64,000 bases of DNA, from contig JACTAT010000027.1 of NCBI GenBank assembly GCA_014526335.1, positions 1,005,285 through 1,069,284 on the forward strand, in the 5' to 3' direction. The stretch is from Chrysaora quinquecirrha. Lineage: Eukaryota; Cnidaria; Scyphozoa; Semaeostomeae; Pelagiidae. Below the pieces are notes generated by a model. It was given only the letters and a program-made list of their open reading frames with translations. It had not been told where the DNA came from and ran no database searches. The position numbers and the translations under genes were made by a program. This document shows, one piece after another, positions 24,083 to 36,074 of the stretch; within the stretch, counting starts at the first letter, position 1, and every line of letters starts with the position of its first letter.

Positions 24083-24360
24083 GGCCCTGGCCAAATGATC
24101 ACAAATTGTTTGTCAAAGTTAAGAAATTTGCTTGTCAAGAAAAATGTTTGACCGTTTGGCAAAGGCCCAAAACATTGCTTGTCAAACATTTTTTTGCTTG
24201 AAATGTTCTTGAACTAGCTACATCAAAAAATTGCGCAAGAAATGAAGTTATTCTTGCTTGTCAAGCAATGTTTTGTGTGACGTGGCTAAACTTTCAAACA
24301 TTGCTGGTAAAGCAAATCTCAAATGTTTGACTATCACTGTTCTATCGTCTGACCAGGGCC
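24083..24360. mobile_element. CAAACATTG-word MITE with TAA duplication (unit 1)
   Basis: GGCCCTGGCCAAATGATC and CTGACCAGGGCC are the ends; TAA flanks both (24080-24082 and 24361-24363). It lies just 3' of the PDP gene and is the empty-site counterpart of 43972-44804, which carries a Tigger-like insertion. Confidence 0.8.
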
Positions 24361-24498
24361 TAAGCAATTAGCTTGGTCGAAAATTTCGAAAAATAACTTA
24401 AATCTCCAAAAGTTTAAAATCACTTGAAGAAATGAAATCTCAAAGCAAAATTCGAACCTAGACTTAAAAACCTATCAGAAAATTATCTTAGCATTATT

Positions 24499-26774
24499 CT
24501 AATCATCATGATCGAAAAAAATTACGATAACACTCATATCGTCACGATACATTCGAACATCTGGATGCGGCAAAGTAAGCATCGCACTAAGACTCCAATA
24601 ATCGTAGCCACCGAGCGCACAGCGAATCAAAAACGTCGCAACATTGTCGTTATCGACATCGCCCGAATCTTCCGACGACAAAACGTCGTCTAAATTCGGA
24701 ATCGACGAGTTTATAGCTCGCTTCTTCATAGCATTAGCGCCTCTGCCTTCCATGAAATCTCCGACTAATTCAACGACCTCTTGGTTGCTCAGCATATCCC
24801 ATAATCCATCAGTCGCAAGGACGATAAATTTGTCGCTTTTCTCGAGTTTGTATTGAAATACTTCGGGCTCGGCTGTGAGATAAGGGGGTGTCTTTAGGCC
24901 TGAAAATGTTTTGAACTTTGGGTCCAAAGAACCGATAAGTGCTTTTTGCTGCTCCGCGTCCATTTTGAACCGAATGTCGCCAAAAGCTCGCAGTGGTGCT
25001 AGTCGGCCTAGCAGTCGACCATATTGGATACAAGATCGTGATTCGTCGCTTGGGTGCTCCGAAAGAATTCGTTGGACCTCGTCGGGATTCGCCACTGAAA
25101 TAAAACAGCATTACAAGCTTGCATGCATAATCTTGTGTAATATGTACCGATGGTTATTCCCTTATTCTCGGCAAATAAAGTAATCGAAAAGACCTCAGGT
25201 TAACACCTGGGTAACACTTGGTGGAGTACTATTTTATAGAGGAACGAAGATTTTTTTCCAGCACACCAAGTTTCTTAATTTCTGGAGAATTTTGGAACTG
25301 AAAGTTTCTTGACGAAAATATTTGTCTGCTGTTCGGATCATTTTTTAGAGGTATCTCTGTTATGTGGTTCCACTATCATCCTGACATGTTAGATCAAGGA
25401 ATCTTTGGTGTAGATTAGTAGTCAGTTGGCATACTTTTAGTGTAAAGTTGGCCTACAGTCAGCTTGAATTACAAGATAGAGCAAATTTTGCCTGACTATG
25501 TAGGTTTTTTGCATGAACATAAAACTCAAGTAGCAAAGATCCTTCCTGACACTACCAATGATTCCAGTTTTATAGCAGAGGAGGGGGGATTTGATTTATT
25601 TTGGCATGGATAGTAGGTTTTGGGCCCCAATAAACCCCACAAGGGCTTCTTTTATCAATCACAATAGTAACATAACCCTATACTTACTTGCAGTGTGATC
25701 ATGTGTCAGCTGAATCGCAGCCCATTCCCCATCATGAAAGCTTCCCATCACTGCTCTGCAATCACCAGCATTAGCCACATGTAAATCAGGGCCATTTATG
25801 CTTGCGACCAAGGCACAGCACCCAGATGCAGTCAAATTCAAATTGCCAGATTTCAGATGACCTTTCTTGGATTTCTCAATTATGCTGTTGATCATATCAA
25901 CATCAAGCCTCATAAAGGCTTCTTTTAGTAGATCGGAAATATCGGCTATGTCATCAGAGTCTATGTTTTCTCCAGCTAACGATGGGCCAAACATTTGTCT
26001 CACATAAGTGGAGAATGAACCACCTGGTTCATCACTGGGTGTCTTTGCTGCCACTTCTTTAGCAAAATTAAGAAGCCTTTCATTTAAGAAATTGTCATCA
26101 CAGATTGTTGAATTCCTCATGAAAGATTCAGCTAGTAATCCACCATGAAAATCACTATCGAGAACATTGCCTAGGCTCTGGTCAATCAATGCTGCACTGA
26201 CATACAATGGAAGATAATTTCTCACTTTTTCAGAAAATAAACTGCCTCCATGACCATCTAACAAACCGATTATCAAACCATCATCAAAGCTGTTTTTATA
26301 AGCAAATGATTGGTCTTCCATTGGTTTGTTAGATGACAACTCGTTAAAATCAACTCTTGATACCAAATTTGACTCCAATATGGATGTGTGTTCTTGGGCT
26401 CTCAAGATTCGGTTAATTTCTTCTGTTGATAAAACAATATTCGCATGTTCGTTCATATAATTTCTTCTAAACTGATGATTTTTATGTTTTTTATTTGCCA
26501 GAATAGAGTTCAATGCTGGCCCAAATCTTCCATGATTTTGCATGCCATAGTACTTTGGACGCACTGCCTTTCTTGCCCTTATTGCCACATTTTTGTAAAC
26601 CCTAAGCAAATTTTCTTGATACACTGCGACAGTAGTTGATATAGACCTAACGAAAGAGCTGTCAATCAAAGGCAGGGCAGACTTCTTTGCTGAGGAACAG
26701 ACTTTCCAATATGCAGTAGGGCCCCAAGCCCAGTCTTTAGCAGTCATTCTCAATTTGAAAACAGATCTTTTCAT
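24499..26774 (-). CDS. PDP1: Pyruvate dehydrogenase phosphatase catalytic subunit, copy 1
   Basis: This encodes a mitochondrial-matrix PP2C-type phosphatase that would dephosphorylate and reactivate the E1 subunit of pyruvate dehydrogenase. Two exons, 26774-25688 and 25094-24499, join in phase across GT..AG (HDHTA then MANPDEV), giving about 560 residues against ~530-540 in vertebrates. The N-terminus is rich in Lys/Arg without acids (MKRSVFKLRMTAKDWAW), fitting a mitochondrial presequence. PP2C metal-site motifs are intact: MEDQSF, LLDGHGG, VANAGDCRAV, LATDGLWDML and MYRDDMSVIV. RLLGRLAPLRAFGDIRFK and TPPYLTAEPEV are PDP-specific wording. The intron is 593 bp. A second gene at 44930-48132 differs at only about seven residues by eye. 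Confidence 0.93.
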
Positions 26775-26839
26775 AGTACAGGAAACTTCAAATAATCACA
26801 ACCCTAGATGATAATTTCAAAATACCTTACGTAACTTTG

Positions 26840-27630
26840 TGTTATCTTTTCGAATTCTTGCTGGGTGGCCAACAGACCTGGGGCTTCTCAAAAGCCCGCC
26901 CAGGCGTGGAAAGTGGCCTAAATTTTCGCCTTCCTTTCTTGCCAATCTGTCCGTCCCAAAAGCCAACAGGAAGAAGAGAGAATCCAAAGGTATTGTCCTT
27001 GCGTGTAAAGGTATTCAATACTGAGATTAATTAAAAAGAAAGAATACAAACACCGGCAATATTTCGATAAAAATAACCGGTGAGCGAATTAATCTTATGT
27101 TACTTCAATCGAAACATGTTCAATAATGAATCAGTTACGTTTGAACAAGAGGCTAGGTATAGAAATGATAACGAGGATGTGACGTAGCCAGAGGAGTCTA
27201 TTGATTTATCGATTATCATTGTTCAGTGAGGTGTGGTGAGGTCTACGCTCCCGGTCTCCCGGGGGCGGGGGTACTTGACCCTGAAATGTACAGAGTTGTG
27301 CCCCCGAGTTGTTATAAACCAACCCACCTTTAAAGTATTGTTTTACACATTCAGCCAACCAGTTTTATGATTTTTGTATGAATTTGTGTACCAAATGTTG
27401 CGGTTTGGCGTAGTCTCGGTCTGGTGAGCGATAACTGGGACTCAGGAGGTAATAAGTCTAGGGGAAATTGCGTGATTTTGGCACTCACTACTGGGGAAGG
27501 CATTGGGCCTACTTTCGTACGTACCTTGCCCTGTAGTAACGCTGTTAAAAAATGCCCTGTGCACAGTGGGAGTGGAGGTTGACCTCCAGCACCCAAGGGG
27601 GCAACGCCTAACAACGCCAAAACAAAAATA
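26840..27630. other. PDP upstream region, copy 1
   Basis: The stretch 26840-26915 matches 48197-48275 upstream of PDP copy 2 and likely holds 5' untranslated or promoter sequence. After GGCGTGGAAAGTGG the two versions part: here AGAGAATCC-type unique sequence, there a mobile element. A CCCGGGGGCGGGGG tract lies near 27260. No gene is recognised. Confidence 0.4.
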
Positions 27631-27631
27631 G

Positions 27632-27660
27632 GTGGTGTGGCCGAGTGGTCAAGTCGTTCT
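27632..27660 (+). other. tRNA 5'-half-like fragment
   Basis: GTGTGGCCGAGTGGTCAAG has the A-box form of Leu/Ser tRNAs (TGGCCGAGTGG). No anticodon arm or B box follows; the sequence runs straight into a fold-back element. It is a fragment, possibly a SINE head, not a working tRNA. Confidence 0.45.
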
Positions 27661-27689
27661 ATGGATCATTTCGGTATGACGTCACACGG

Positions 27690-28045
27690 CATTAAAATTT
27701 TTCAAAATCACATGATATCGAGTTTTCGATATGAAAATCGTATAAAGCAGCCAAAACTTAGTATAGGTACAAAGTTTCAGCTTCCTAGCGTTTGTGTTCT
27801 TAATTTTATGAGCATTCAAAGTTCCCGATTTCATAAAGGCTTTGACCGCAAAAATGAACTTGGTGAAACTTTTTACCCCACACGGTCAAAGCCCTTATAA
27901 AATCGTGAACTTTGAACGCTCGTAAAATCGATTCCACAAGCGCTGAGATGGTAAAACTTTGCACCTAGACTAATTTTTGGGTGCTTTATACGATTTTCGC
28001 ATCAAAAAATTGATATCTTGCGATTTCGCAAATTTTTTTTCTACC
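27690..28045. mobile_element. Fold-back element, second copy
   Basis: It carries GGTACAAAGTTTCAGC and AACTTTGCACCTAGAC near opposite sides, plus ATGAGCATTCAAAGTTCCCG paired with CGTGAACTTTGAACGCTCGT. CGATATGAAAATCGTATAAAGCA at the left pairs with TGCTTTATACGATTTTCGCATC at the right. It matches 23105-23382. Confidence 0.65.
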
Positions 28046-28631
28046 GAAATGATCTTCAAGCTGGTCTTTGCCCAACATTTGCCTTTCTTCTACTTTCCAT
28101 TTGTTAATGATTTGATACTAACAGTCACCAATCAGAGGTTTGGGGCAGATCCCAATGTTAAAAATCAAATATTGACGAACTACACGAAGAAGTTATTGGG
28201 CGAAAAGGTCGTCTGGCGTCTGGCGTGTTGAAAATGACTCTTTTATAAGAAACCTCAGATCCCAAAGAAACCCTTTTGCAGGAAATTAAAGAATCCTTAC
28301 TTAAATTTTACAATGATATGAGAAATATATCAGAAAAGATAACGAAAACGGTGAAATGCAATTTCTCATATTTCAATATAATCTGTTTCAAAAACCTAAG
28401 TTGTTACTTCTATATAAAATATATTGTACCGAAAATTTATTTTTTCTTTAGTTAGCTAAAAATTAAATAAAAAAATCTATTAATGTTCTAATTTCACTGT
28501 CCCCCCCCCCCTGAAGCAGACCAGCGCTTGGGGGATAAAAGTTAAAGCCTTTCGCGTATTTTGATTATTTTCCTTCAACCTTTTGACAATTTCACGAGTG
28601 TTTTTGTTCAAGGTTATTTTCCTTCCACCTT

Positions 28632-28850
28632 TTAACAATTCTGTATACAATTGTCTCTGACCAAGATACATAGCACATGTCGATCCCAGCTTTTTGCATC
28701 GGTTATGCATCCTCTGTATAAACCAAAACATGTATTTTTGCAGTCTGATGCGAATTGCATTGCTGCAGGTTTCGCATCGCATTTCTGAGGCATCATGTTA
28801 ACAAGCAGCAAAATTGCAGTAAGGACAAAGATGATTCTCATGCTAGCCAT
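28632..28850 (-). CDS. Small secreted six-cysteine peptide, gene A
   Basis: A 72-residue precursor with start MASMRIIF and a hydrophobic signal core (VLTAILLLVNMM), likely cleaved near KCDA/KP. The mature part has six cysteines in the mirror-symmetric spacing C-x3-C-x6-C-x12-C-x6-C-x3-C. Two CxxxC pairs around a central segment suggest a disulfide-linked helical hairpin; that fold is inference. I do not recognise the family; a role in defence or venom is possible but unproven. The coding exon starts at an AG acceptor three bases before the ATG (exon 5' end 28853), and a non-coding first exon with a TATA-like site lies near 30135-30255. The stop directly follows the last cysteine, unlike genes B and D, which have a short C-terminal tail. 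A poly(A)-signal-like AATAAA (minus) is near 28437-28442. Confidence 0.72.
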   Translation of the reverse strand: MASMRIIFVLTAILLLVNMMPQKCDAKPAAMQFASDCKNTCFGLYRGCITDAKSWDRHVLCILVRDNCIQNC

Positions 28851-28853
28851 TAT

Positions 28854-30134
28854 CTAGAGGTAAAAATATTATAAAGTCAGTTACTTGTATCAGGTTGTCT
28901 TACACAATTCAGCCCCCCAAGAGTAACTCCTATGGGGAGCTGTTATAAATGCGTCTGCCCGGGTTATGGGTTGGTATGTGATATTTTGCCCGGTTTATGT
29001 GCCATGGTTCTGTGAAATTTCGCCCGGGCCACGGATCACGGGTCATTTAGCCTAGGTACGTTATACGCGGCTCACGCTGCTTGGTGCAGAGTTCAGTGAG
29101 GAGAGGTGCGGGTTTGGTGTTTCGTGCAAATTTTGCTTTAGCTATGGGGTATGTCTCCAGAAGAAATTACCCTGTTTAAGGGGTCCCATTTCCAAAATTT
29201 TGGTTAATAGTCCAGCTTCTGGATTCTCAGAGGCACATGTATACTAACCCCCAAATAGGAGTTACCCCTCGCCCCCAGGATTAATCTGAAATTTTAGATT
29301 CAAAAATTTACGGCAGTCGTGTCAGAAAAATTCTGGAAATAATCCTTGGTAGGTTGGGAGAGGGGGGGTGACAGGGGGATCTTTCGTACCAGTAAAAAAA
29401 TATTGTCCTCCGGAAAATTGTCACTCAGAGGCGCACGACTACCGCATACAGTCAGCACAAAACCAAAGAAAACCAATAAACATTTGGACTAGAGGGTACG
29501 GTGATGCTATAAGAGTGAGGCAAAACCTTCTTCTTTATTTGTTCGGACAATAACTGCCACCCGCTAACGTTCTGTATCGGGGTCGATCTCAAGCTCGTAC
29601 AGAATTCGGGAAAAGTCTATTCAATGAAATAAACGCTATCAGTCTTCACTCGATTCGCTTATACACTATTATCTCTTTGCTTTGCAATTAATCTTGTTAC
29701 AATGTTAAAATGCTACATAGCGACGTTATGACGTCAAAGCTTAAGAAAGAGGAAGTTTTGCATGAAAGAAAGTAGTCGTGTCTTCATCACCGAGAAGCGA
29801 AAAATAACGAGTGAAGGCGAGGACTCTCTGCAGGAATTTTCGTTATTGCTCGTTATTTTTTGTTTTCACGAATTCCGTTGATTACTTCTAACATATATGG
29901 GAAAGTAATAGACTAATAGCCCGAGAATCCTTCGCGTTCAAGCGATAAAAGCTCGTGGAGCTCTCCACTTTTTAGAATGAATGAAATCTTTAGACAGTAA
30001 ACATCAAAATTGCGTTTGAAATAACAAATGGTCTATACAATCGCAAAGATAGCCTTCTTTCTTACAGCCTATTAGCACTGAGGGGTAGTAAATAAGCAAT
30101 AAACGAGAGAATCTCGTAAAAATAGAAAGCGTAC
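28854..30134. other. Intron of peptide gene A with repeat-derived sequence
   Basis: About 1.3 kb between the predicted 5' exon and the coding exon. Part of it (28900-29290), with TATACTAACCCCCAAATAGGAG, is shared with 34080-34440 (inverted) and 57540-57840. The stretch 29640-30130 matches 53730-54220. Confidence 0.5.
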
Positions 30135-30290
30135 CTTGATTTGATGATAACTTTCGAAGGATTTGGTCTTCTGACTCTCTGAGTTCTAACTCGTCTTCTT
30201 CAATTGATCTTTTTGACTTCGTCTGTCTCTTTTCGGCTCCCAGCTGCTTCTGTATCGGAGGGGTACAATCTTACCCCTTTTATTCAATTT
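30135..30290 (-). promoter_or_regulatory. Predicted promoter and non-coding first exon of peptide gene A
   Basis: On the minus strand an AATAAAAG TATA-like site (about 30276-30288) precedes a ~120-bp stretch ending in TCAAATCAAG|GTACGC, a good splice donor at 30135/30134. The same block is conserved at 54226-54380 and 58266-58425, always upstream of a peptide gene. It is absent from gene B. Transcription is inferred, not shown. Confidence 0.5.
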
Positions 30291-30894
30291 GGGGTACTAC
30301 CCGATTACAATAAGCTGAAATTTTGAAATTCTTCCGCTAAATTCGCTGGATACCTTCGGAAATTCGTCATACAGGGCTCTAATGGGGCAAAGCACCACAC
30401 CCTGAATGGGTGCTATGCAAGCATGGATACCGATCCCCTATTTTATGTCTTAAACCTAAAAGATTAATGAAACTTAACAAATAATTAATTGATATTTGTT
30501 TCCTAAATATTTCGAAGTGATTGAAGTTTGTAAGTTTAATGTCAATAAAAGGAAATAACTGCGCATGATTCAGGCATTGTATTTGCTAAATCTCGAAAGA
30601 AGTAGATTTTCTTATTTCTTTGCTATATGTAACTAAATGAAGCTCTTTTACTATGTTCATTCAAACCCTTCTGCAAACGTGTTTCTATAAGTAAAATTTG
30701 CTAGTCACATATTTTTTTCAAAGGAATACACTCACTTTTTATAAGAAACTGCTGTTCACCAGGTACAGGCACAGTAGGGTTTCTTCTGTTCAACCTTGAT
30801 ACCTTCCAGGTTCAAATTTTGTAAAGTTTCTGCAGGAAAAGGGGCTCGTTTTTTCAGGAAACGTTTTAGAGAACGGGACTCCTCATTTGAAAAA

Positions 30895-31135
30895 AAAACA
30901 ATTTGGGAATACATTTTTATAATAAGCAACTGATGAATACTAAAGCAACTAGGGCTGAGATTTTGTTAGACTTTTTGGTTGAGATCGCTTTCTTTATACA
31001 AGACATCCTTGCAAACTTGTCAATTGCATTGAAAAGCCAGAAAAAGAGCCGAAAACGAGTTTTTAGGGGATACCAGTCTTCTTGCGAGGGCTGAAATACT
31101 AGATATTTAAAGCAACTTTTGCAAAAAAACAAATC
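30895..31135. mobile_element. AAGCAAC-word element fragment
   Basis: It carries AATAAGCAACTGATGAATAC, CTAAAGCAACTAGGGCTGAG and ATTTAAAGCAACTTTTGC, and is repeated at 55013-55195 in unit 2. The internal GAGATCGCTTTCTTTATACA is shared with 59346-59366 and, less well, 61858-61875. Confidence 0.6.
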
Positions 31136-31194
31136 TTTATCTTCTGACTCGGTTAACGAAGTTAAGTTGAAATCTTGAAATTGTCAGAATAGAT

Positions 31195-31782
31195 AGTTAC
31201 TTAGATAGTGTGCTGAAATATCTGTTAGTTATAGATAGCTAGTTAGTCAGTTAGTTGGTTAGTTAATAAGCTAGTAAGTCAGTAAGAAAGTTAGTTATTT
31301 GGTTAGTTAGTTGGTTAGTTAGCTAGTTAGTCAGTTACTTAGTTAGTAAGTAAGTAAGTTAATGGTTAGTTAGTTAGTTAAATAGTTAGTTAGCTTAGTT
31401 AAATAGTTTGTAAGTTTATTAGTTATTTATTTATTTAATTAGTCAGTTAGTTAGTCAATTGTTAGCTAGCTACTTAGTTATTTAGTTAGTTAGCTAGTTA
31501 GTAAGTTAGTTAGTTAGTTAGTTAGTTAGTAAGTTAGTTAGTTAGTTAGTTAGTTAGTTGGTTAGTTAGCTAGTTAGCCAGTTAGCTAGTTAGTTAGTTT
31601 GTAAGTTAGTTAGTTAGTTAGTTAGTTAGTTGGTTAGTTGGTTAGTTAGCTAGTTAGCTAGTTAGCTAGTTAGCTAGTTAGTTAGTTTGTAAGTTAGTAA
31701 GTTCGTTAGTAAGTTATTTAGTTAGCTAGTTAGTTAGCTAGTTAGTGAGTTAGTAAGTAAGTTAACAAGTTGGTTAATTAGG

Positions 31783-31860
<78 letters not shown>

Positions 31861-31930
31861 GTTAGTTAGTTAGTTAGTTTGTTAGTTAGATAGTTACTTA
31901 GTTACAAAGTTTGCTAATTCGTCAGTTAGT
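31195..31930. repeat. (TTAG)n tetranucleotide array, left arm, unit 1
   Basis: About 735 bp of GTTAGTTAG with occasional GTAAG, GCTAG and GTCAG variants. It is the inverted partner of the CTAA array at 36075-36570 and corresponds to 55255-55980 in unit 2. Confidence 0.95.
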
Positions 31931-32339
31931 TAGTTAATGTAAAATTGCTGGTTACTTGGTTGGTTAGTAAGTATCAAAAGCAAACCTAAATCCAGTACAC
32001 TATATTGAATATTGATGGTCCGGTCAAGAGATAACGGATAAGGTTGGAAGCAATTTATGGTTGGTTTTGTCTTAATGCATTTATCTTTATCTCTCTGGTA
32101 AAATGTTCTGAAAAATGATATCATTGACGTCATTTCATGGCCTTTTAATCTTTAATGTAAACCTCTGATTATAGTTAAGGGTTTCGAAAGGGCTTCGTAA
32201 CGGTACCCTAAAATTGAGATGCAAAGCATTTTGACGTAAAAGGGAAAGTAAAAATAGTAGTCAAATTACTTTAACAAGTTTAGTCTTTTTAGTTACTACC
32301 TAAACAACCTTAACAACGACGAACTACGATCTAATTATG

Positions 32340-32473
32340 TAAATAACTAAATAACTGACTAGCTAATTAACTAAGTAACTAACTAACTTACTTGCTAAGT
32401 AACTAACTAAGTAAGTAACTAACTCTCTCTAACTAGCTAATTAACTAAGTAACTAACAAAGTAACTAACTAAG

Positions 32474-32553
<80 letters not shown>

Positions 32554-32592
32554 AAAATAACTAACTAACTAACTAACCAACTACCTAACTTA
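32340..32592. repeat. (CTAA)n tetranucleotide array
   Basis: About 250 bp of AACTAACTAA, opposite in orientation to the array at 31195-31930. The ~400 bp between them contains TGACGTCATTTCATGGCC. In unit 2 it corresponds, inverted, to 59530-59665. Confidence 0.93.
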
Positions 32593-32930
32593 CACTTTTT
32601 TTCAATAAGCAACTGAACTACGGTCCAGCCCTCAAGAGTTGCTTAACATATCTAGTATTTCAGTCCTGGGATGAAAATTTCCCATATGAACGAACTCCAG
32701 TGAGCCAGCCCACTTCAGTGGGATGAATTTGTCACTTATACGCAGGCGCGAATCCAATAAACAATGAAAATCATTATCGTTGAATGGCGTCATTAAATTC
32801 GAATGACTGTCTGGCTCACCTTGCCGGGATGAAATTCATCATTTGAACACGAGCTGAAATCATCCCACCTCAGTGGACTGTCCCACCTGAGTGGGATATC
32901 CCACCTCATATGAACAAGCCCTTAGCAAAT
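32593..32930. mobile_element. AAGCAAC-word element end plus CCCACCTCAGTGGGA repeat element
   Basis: 32595-32660 has CACTTTTTTTCAATAAGCAAC, CAGCCCTCAAGAGTTGCTTAA, the end of a word-family element. 32663-32925 follows with repeated CCCAC(C/T)TCAGTGGGA words and CATATGAAC near both ends, probably another MITE. Confidence 0.45.
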
Positions 32931-33177
32931 TCAATGCCTGAATCATGCGCAGTTATTTCCTTTTATTGACATTAAACTTAACTTCAATCAACTCAAAACA
33001 TATTGGAACAAATATCAATTAATTATTTGTTAAGACTCATAAATCTTCTAGGTTTAAGACATAAAATAGAGGATTGGTATCCATGCTTGCATGGCACCCA
33101 TTCAGGGTGTGGTGCTTTGCCCCATTAGAGCCCTGTATGACGAATTTCCGAAGGTATCCAGCGAATTTAGCGGAATA

Positions 33178-33786
33178 CAGTTGACATCCGCTATCTCGAC
33201 TGCCGCTATGTAGCATTTTAACATTGCTATCTCGAAACATTCGCTATCTCGAACGATTTTCCATTTCCCCTCGTTTTGGTATACGGTTTTGTATAGAAAA
33301 ATCATCCGCTATCTCGAACCCCGTTATCTCGAACATTCGCTATCTCGAACCATTTTTCATTTCCCATGGAGGAAAACCTGCTTTTTTTCTCGAACTTTGC
33401 CAAATTTTCTGCCGAACTGGATAAAGAGACAGGCTGATAATATGTATACGTTCGCCTAGCGGAGCGGGAATGGCAGTAGCTAAGTGATATGCTGCCCATG
33501 TATACAATAGATGAAGCTGTTTTCTTTCGAGATGTGCTGCATCGCCATTATCTCAATTTCACTAATAGTAGAGATGAAAGCAGATGAGCTTTGACTCCTA
33601 TGTAAAAAAATCTGACTTGTTTGATGAAATTTGGGATCAGTAACGCTGCATGTTAATAGGGGTTCCTTTTCTGACTTAAAAACTATAATTTTTCATATTT
33701 ATATGGGGCATCCGTTATCTCGAACATTCGCTATCTCGAACAAATTCCAGTTTCCCTTGAGAGTTCGAGATAGCAGATGTCAACTG
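33178..33786. mobile_element. pogo/Tigger-like MITE inserted over the promoter region of gene B
   Basis: The element has ends CAGTTGACATCCGCTATC and GATAGCAGATGTCAACTG, flanked by TA on both sides (33176-33177 and 33787-33788). It repeats CGCTATCTCGAAC several times near both ends. CAGTTGAC-type termini with TA duplication fit pogo/Tigger elements. Left flank GCGAATTTAGCGGAA and right flank TATACTCTTCTCTTTTAA lie ~350 bp apart in the D locus (about 58096-58470, inverted), so the insertion replaced that stretch. Confidence 0.85.
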
Positions 33787-34520
33787 TATATACTCTTCTC
33801 TTTTAAAAACCTGTATATACTCTTCTCTTTTAAAAACCTGTAATATGCAAGGCTGGCTGTACTTTTGTGCTGCCTTTTTTCGGCCTGATATGTTCTTCAT
33901 CTGTTTTAATTCCTCGGCTAAGACAGCAAAATTTTAAGTAGAGAAGTTAATTAGTTTTTCAGCTCTATCATATTGTTTTCGGATGTTTCTTAAAAAGTGT
34001 CTTAGCTTTTTATAAAAAGTATTTGCGCCAAGAAATTCATCATTTTTCAAAAAATAACACCAAGTCAGCCATCTTAATCCTGGGGGACAAGAGGTTTAAC
34101 TCCTGCTTGGGGTTAGTATACATGTGCCTTTGAGAGGGTGCGGACCAATAACGAGAGCAAGATTTTGAAAATGGTACCCCATAAACAGAGCCTTAAAGAT
34201 TCCCGATAACCAGAGCAAAATATTCAAATTCTGCACAAAACAGCTTAATGCCTCAGACAGTGTGAATTCGGCAAATCTTCATTGTAACATCCCCATGACC
34301 AGGAGAAATATCTCTCTGACCAATAACCCTTGGGAAACTTGACAGAACATGACCCGTGAACCGAGCAAAATTTCGCAGACTAACCGGTATCCAGGGCAGG
34401 CACAATACAAACCCCTCTAAAGGAGTGACCCCCGGAGTTCACCCTTCAAGGGTGGCAGACTACTTATGTGAGATAACCTGATGCAATTAACAATATTTAG
34501 ATTTATTTTACTTCTAGATA

Positions 34521-34760
34521 ATGGCTAACATGAGAATCATCTTTTCCCTTACTGCAATTTTGCTCCTTGTTAGCATTATGCCTCAGAAATGCGATGCGAA
34601 CCCTGCATCAATGCCATTCGCATCAGATTGCATAAATACATGTTTTGGTATATACAAAGGATGCATAACCAATGCAAAAAGTTGGGATCGACATGTGCTA
34701 TGTATCTTGGTCAGAGACAATTATATACAGGAAAATTGTGAAAAGGTGGAAGGAAGATAA
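34521..34760 (+). CDS. Small secreted peptide, gene B, one cysteine lost
   Basis: A 79-residue precursor of the same family as 28632-28850, on the opposite strand. The signal peptide (MANMRIIFSLTAILLL) and first four mature cysteines are kept. The fifth is replaced by tyrosine (RDNYIQEN), leaving five cysteines, and a short acidic/basic tail (EKVEGR) follows the last one. The AG acceptor four bases before the ATG is present (CTAG at 34514-34517). However, the conserved non-coding first exon and TATA-like site of the other genes is missing; a Tigger-like element occupies that place. It is probably a decaying gene, although the frame is still open. Confidence 0.6.
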   Translation: MANMRIIFSLTAILLLVSIMPQKCDANPASMPFASDCINTCFGIYKGCITNAKSWDRHVLCILVRDNYIQENCEKVEGR

Positions 34761-35434
34761 TCATGAACAAAAACATTCATGGAAGGACTTATCTTTTATA
34801 ACCAAAGCACTGGTCTGTTTTGGGAGCAGAGAACGACGAAATTAGAACAATAATGAATTTATTTATTTTATTTTCAGCTAACTAAGGAAATAATAAATTG
34901 TCGATGCAATAAGTTTATATATAGAAGAGAACTTAGGTTTTTAAAATAGATTATATTGAATTATGAGAAATTACATTTTACCATTTTCGTTACCTTTTCT
35001 ATTACGATTTGTCTTCTCTCAATTCGTTTCTAATTTTCAGTACGCTACGCCCATCATTTTCCCATCGAACTAGACCAGATCTTAACTCGAAAAAATGATA
35101 GTTTTCTAATGGCCCAAAACTTGTTGCGAATACTCAAACCACAGGGGGGGACTCACCATGGGTAAGTGCCGGGGGATCAGACACTTTTGGGGTATCGAAA
35201 AATGGAATATAGTATATTTTCGGGTGTGCTGTTTTAGCCAAAATGGTTTAGCCTGGTATAATTTTTGGTTGATTAAAAAGATTCAGACAACTGGACCCCC
35301 CAGTATTTACCTAAAGCGAGTCCCCCTTGGGACTCAAACGTATCATTATTGCTTGACGAGAATTAATACAATGAAGATAATTCTTTGGAAAGTATTATAC
35401 TGTCAATTTGTTATTTGTAGAGAAATCAAGTTTG

Positions 35435-35697
35435 TTTATTAGTTTTTTAGTTGATTAGTTTGTCAGTTTGTTAGTTTGTTAGTTTGTTAGTTTGTTAGTT
35501 TGTTAGTTTGTTAGTTTGTTAGTTTGTTATTTTGTTAGTTTGCTAGTTTGTTAGTTTGTTAGTTTGTTAGTTTGTTAGTTGTTAGATTGTTAGCTTGTTA
35601 GTTTGTTAGTTTGTTAGTTTGTTACTTTTTTGTTTTTTAGTTTGTTAGTTTGTTAGTTTGTTAGTTCCTTAGTTTCTTAGTTTCTTACACCAATAGG
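35435..35697. repeat. (TTAGTTTG)n octanucleotide array
   Basis: About 30 units of TTAGTTTG with few changes. The reverse complement occurs as a shorter array (AACAAACT) at 56370-56470 in unit 2. Confidence 0.92.
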
Positions 35698-36074
35698 GTA
35701 CTTCGTTAATGGGTTGGTAATAACTAAAAAACTAAACTTGCAAAGTAATTCGTCTACTTGTTTTACTTTCGCTGACGTCAAAATGATTTTATTCAATCTG
35801 TTTTATGTTAGAGTACCGTTACGAAAACACTTACTAGAATCAGAGGTTAATTTTTAAGTTTAAAAGGGCATGAAATGACGTCAATGACTTATTTTATAAG
35901 AGAAATAAAGATTAATACAAAAGAGGTGTTAGGTATAGTTAAAATAGAGGTTAATATAGATTATACTTGATAAATCTTTCATACAAAACCAAAAATTGCT
36001 TCAAACTTAGCCGTTATCTCTTTACCTGACCACCAATATGTTATATTTTGCGTTGGACTTAGTTTCGTTTTTTA

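Noticed and set aside
24508..25183. Plus-strand frames opposite the PDP exons (also 45075-45557 and 26445-26639)
   Set aside because: Shadows of the well-supported minus-strand PDP coding sequence.
27632..27660. A complete leucine or serine tRNA gene
   Set aside because: Only the 5' third is present; no anticodon arm, variable arm or B box follows.
31195..31930. A CRISPR-like or telomere array in the TTAG tracts
   Set aside because: There are no spacers, and these are interstitial, imperfect tetranucleotides, not the pentamer TTAGG or hexamer TTAGGG.
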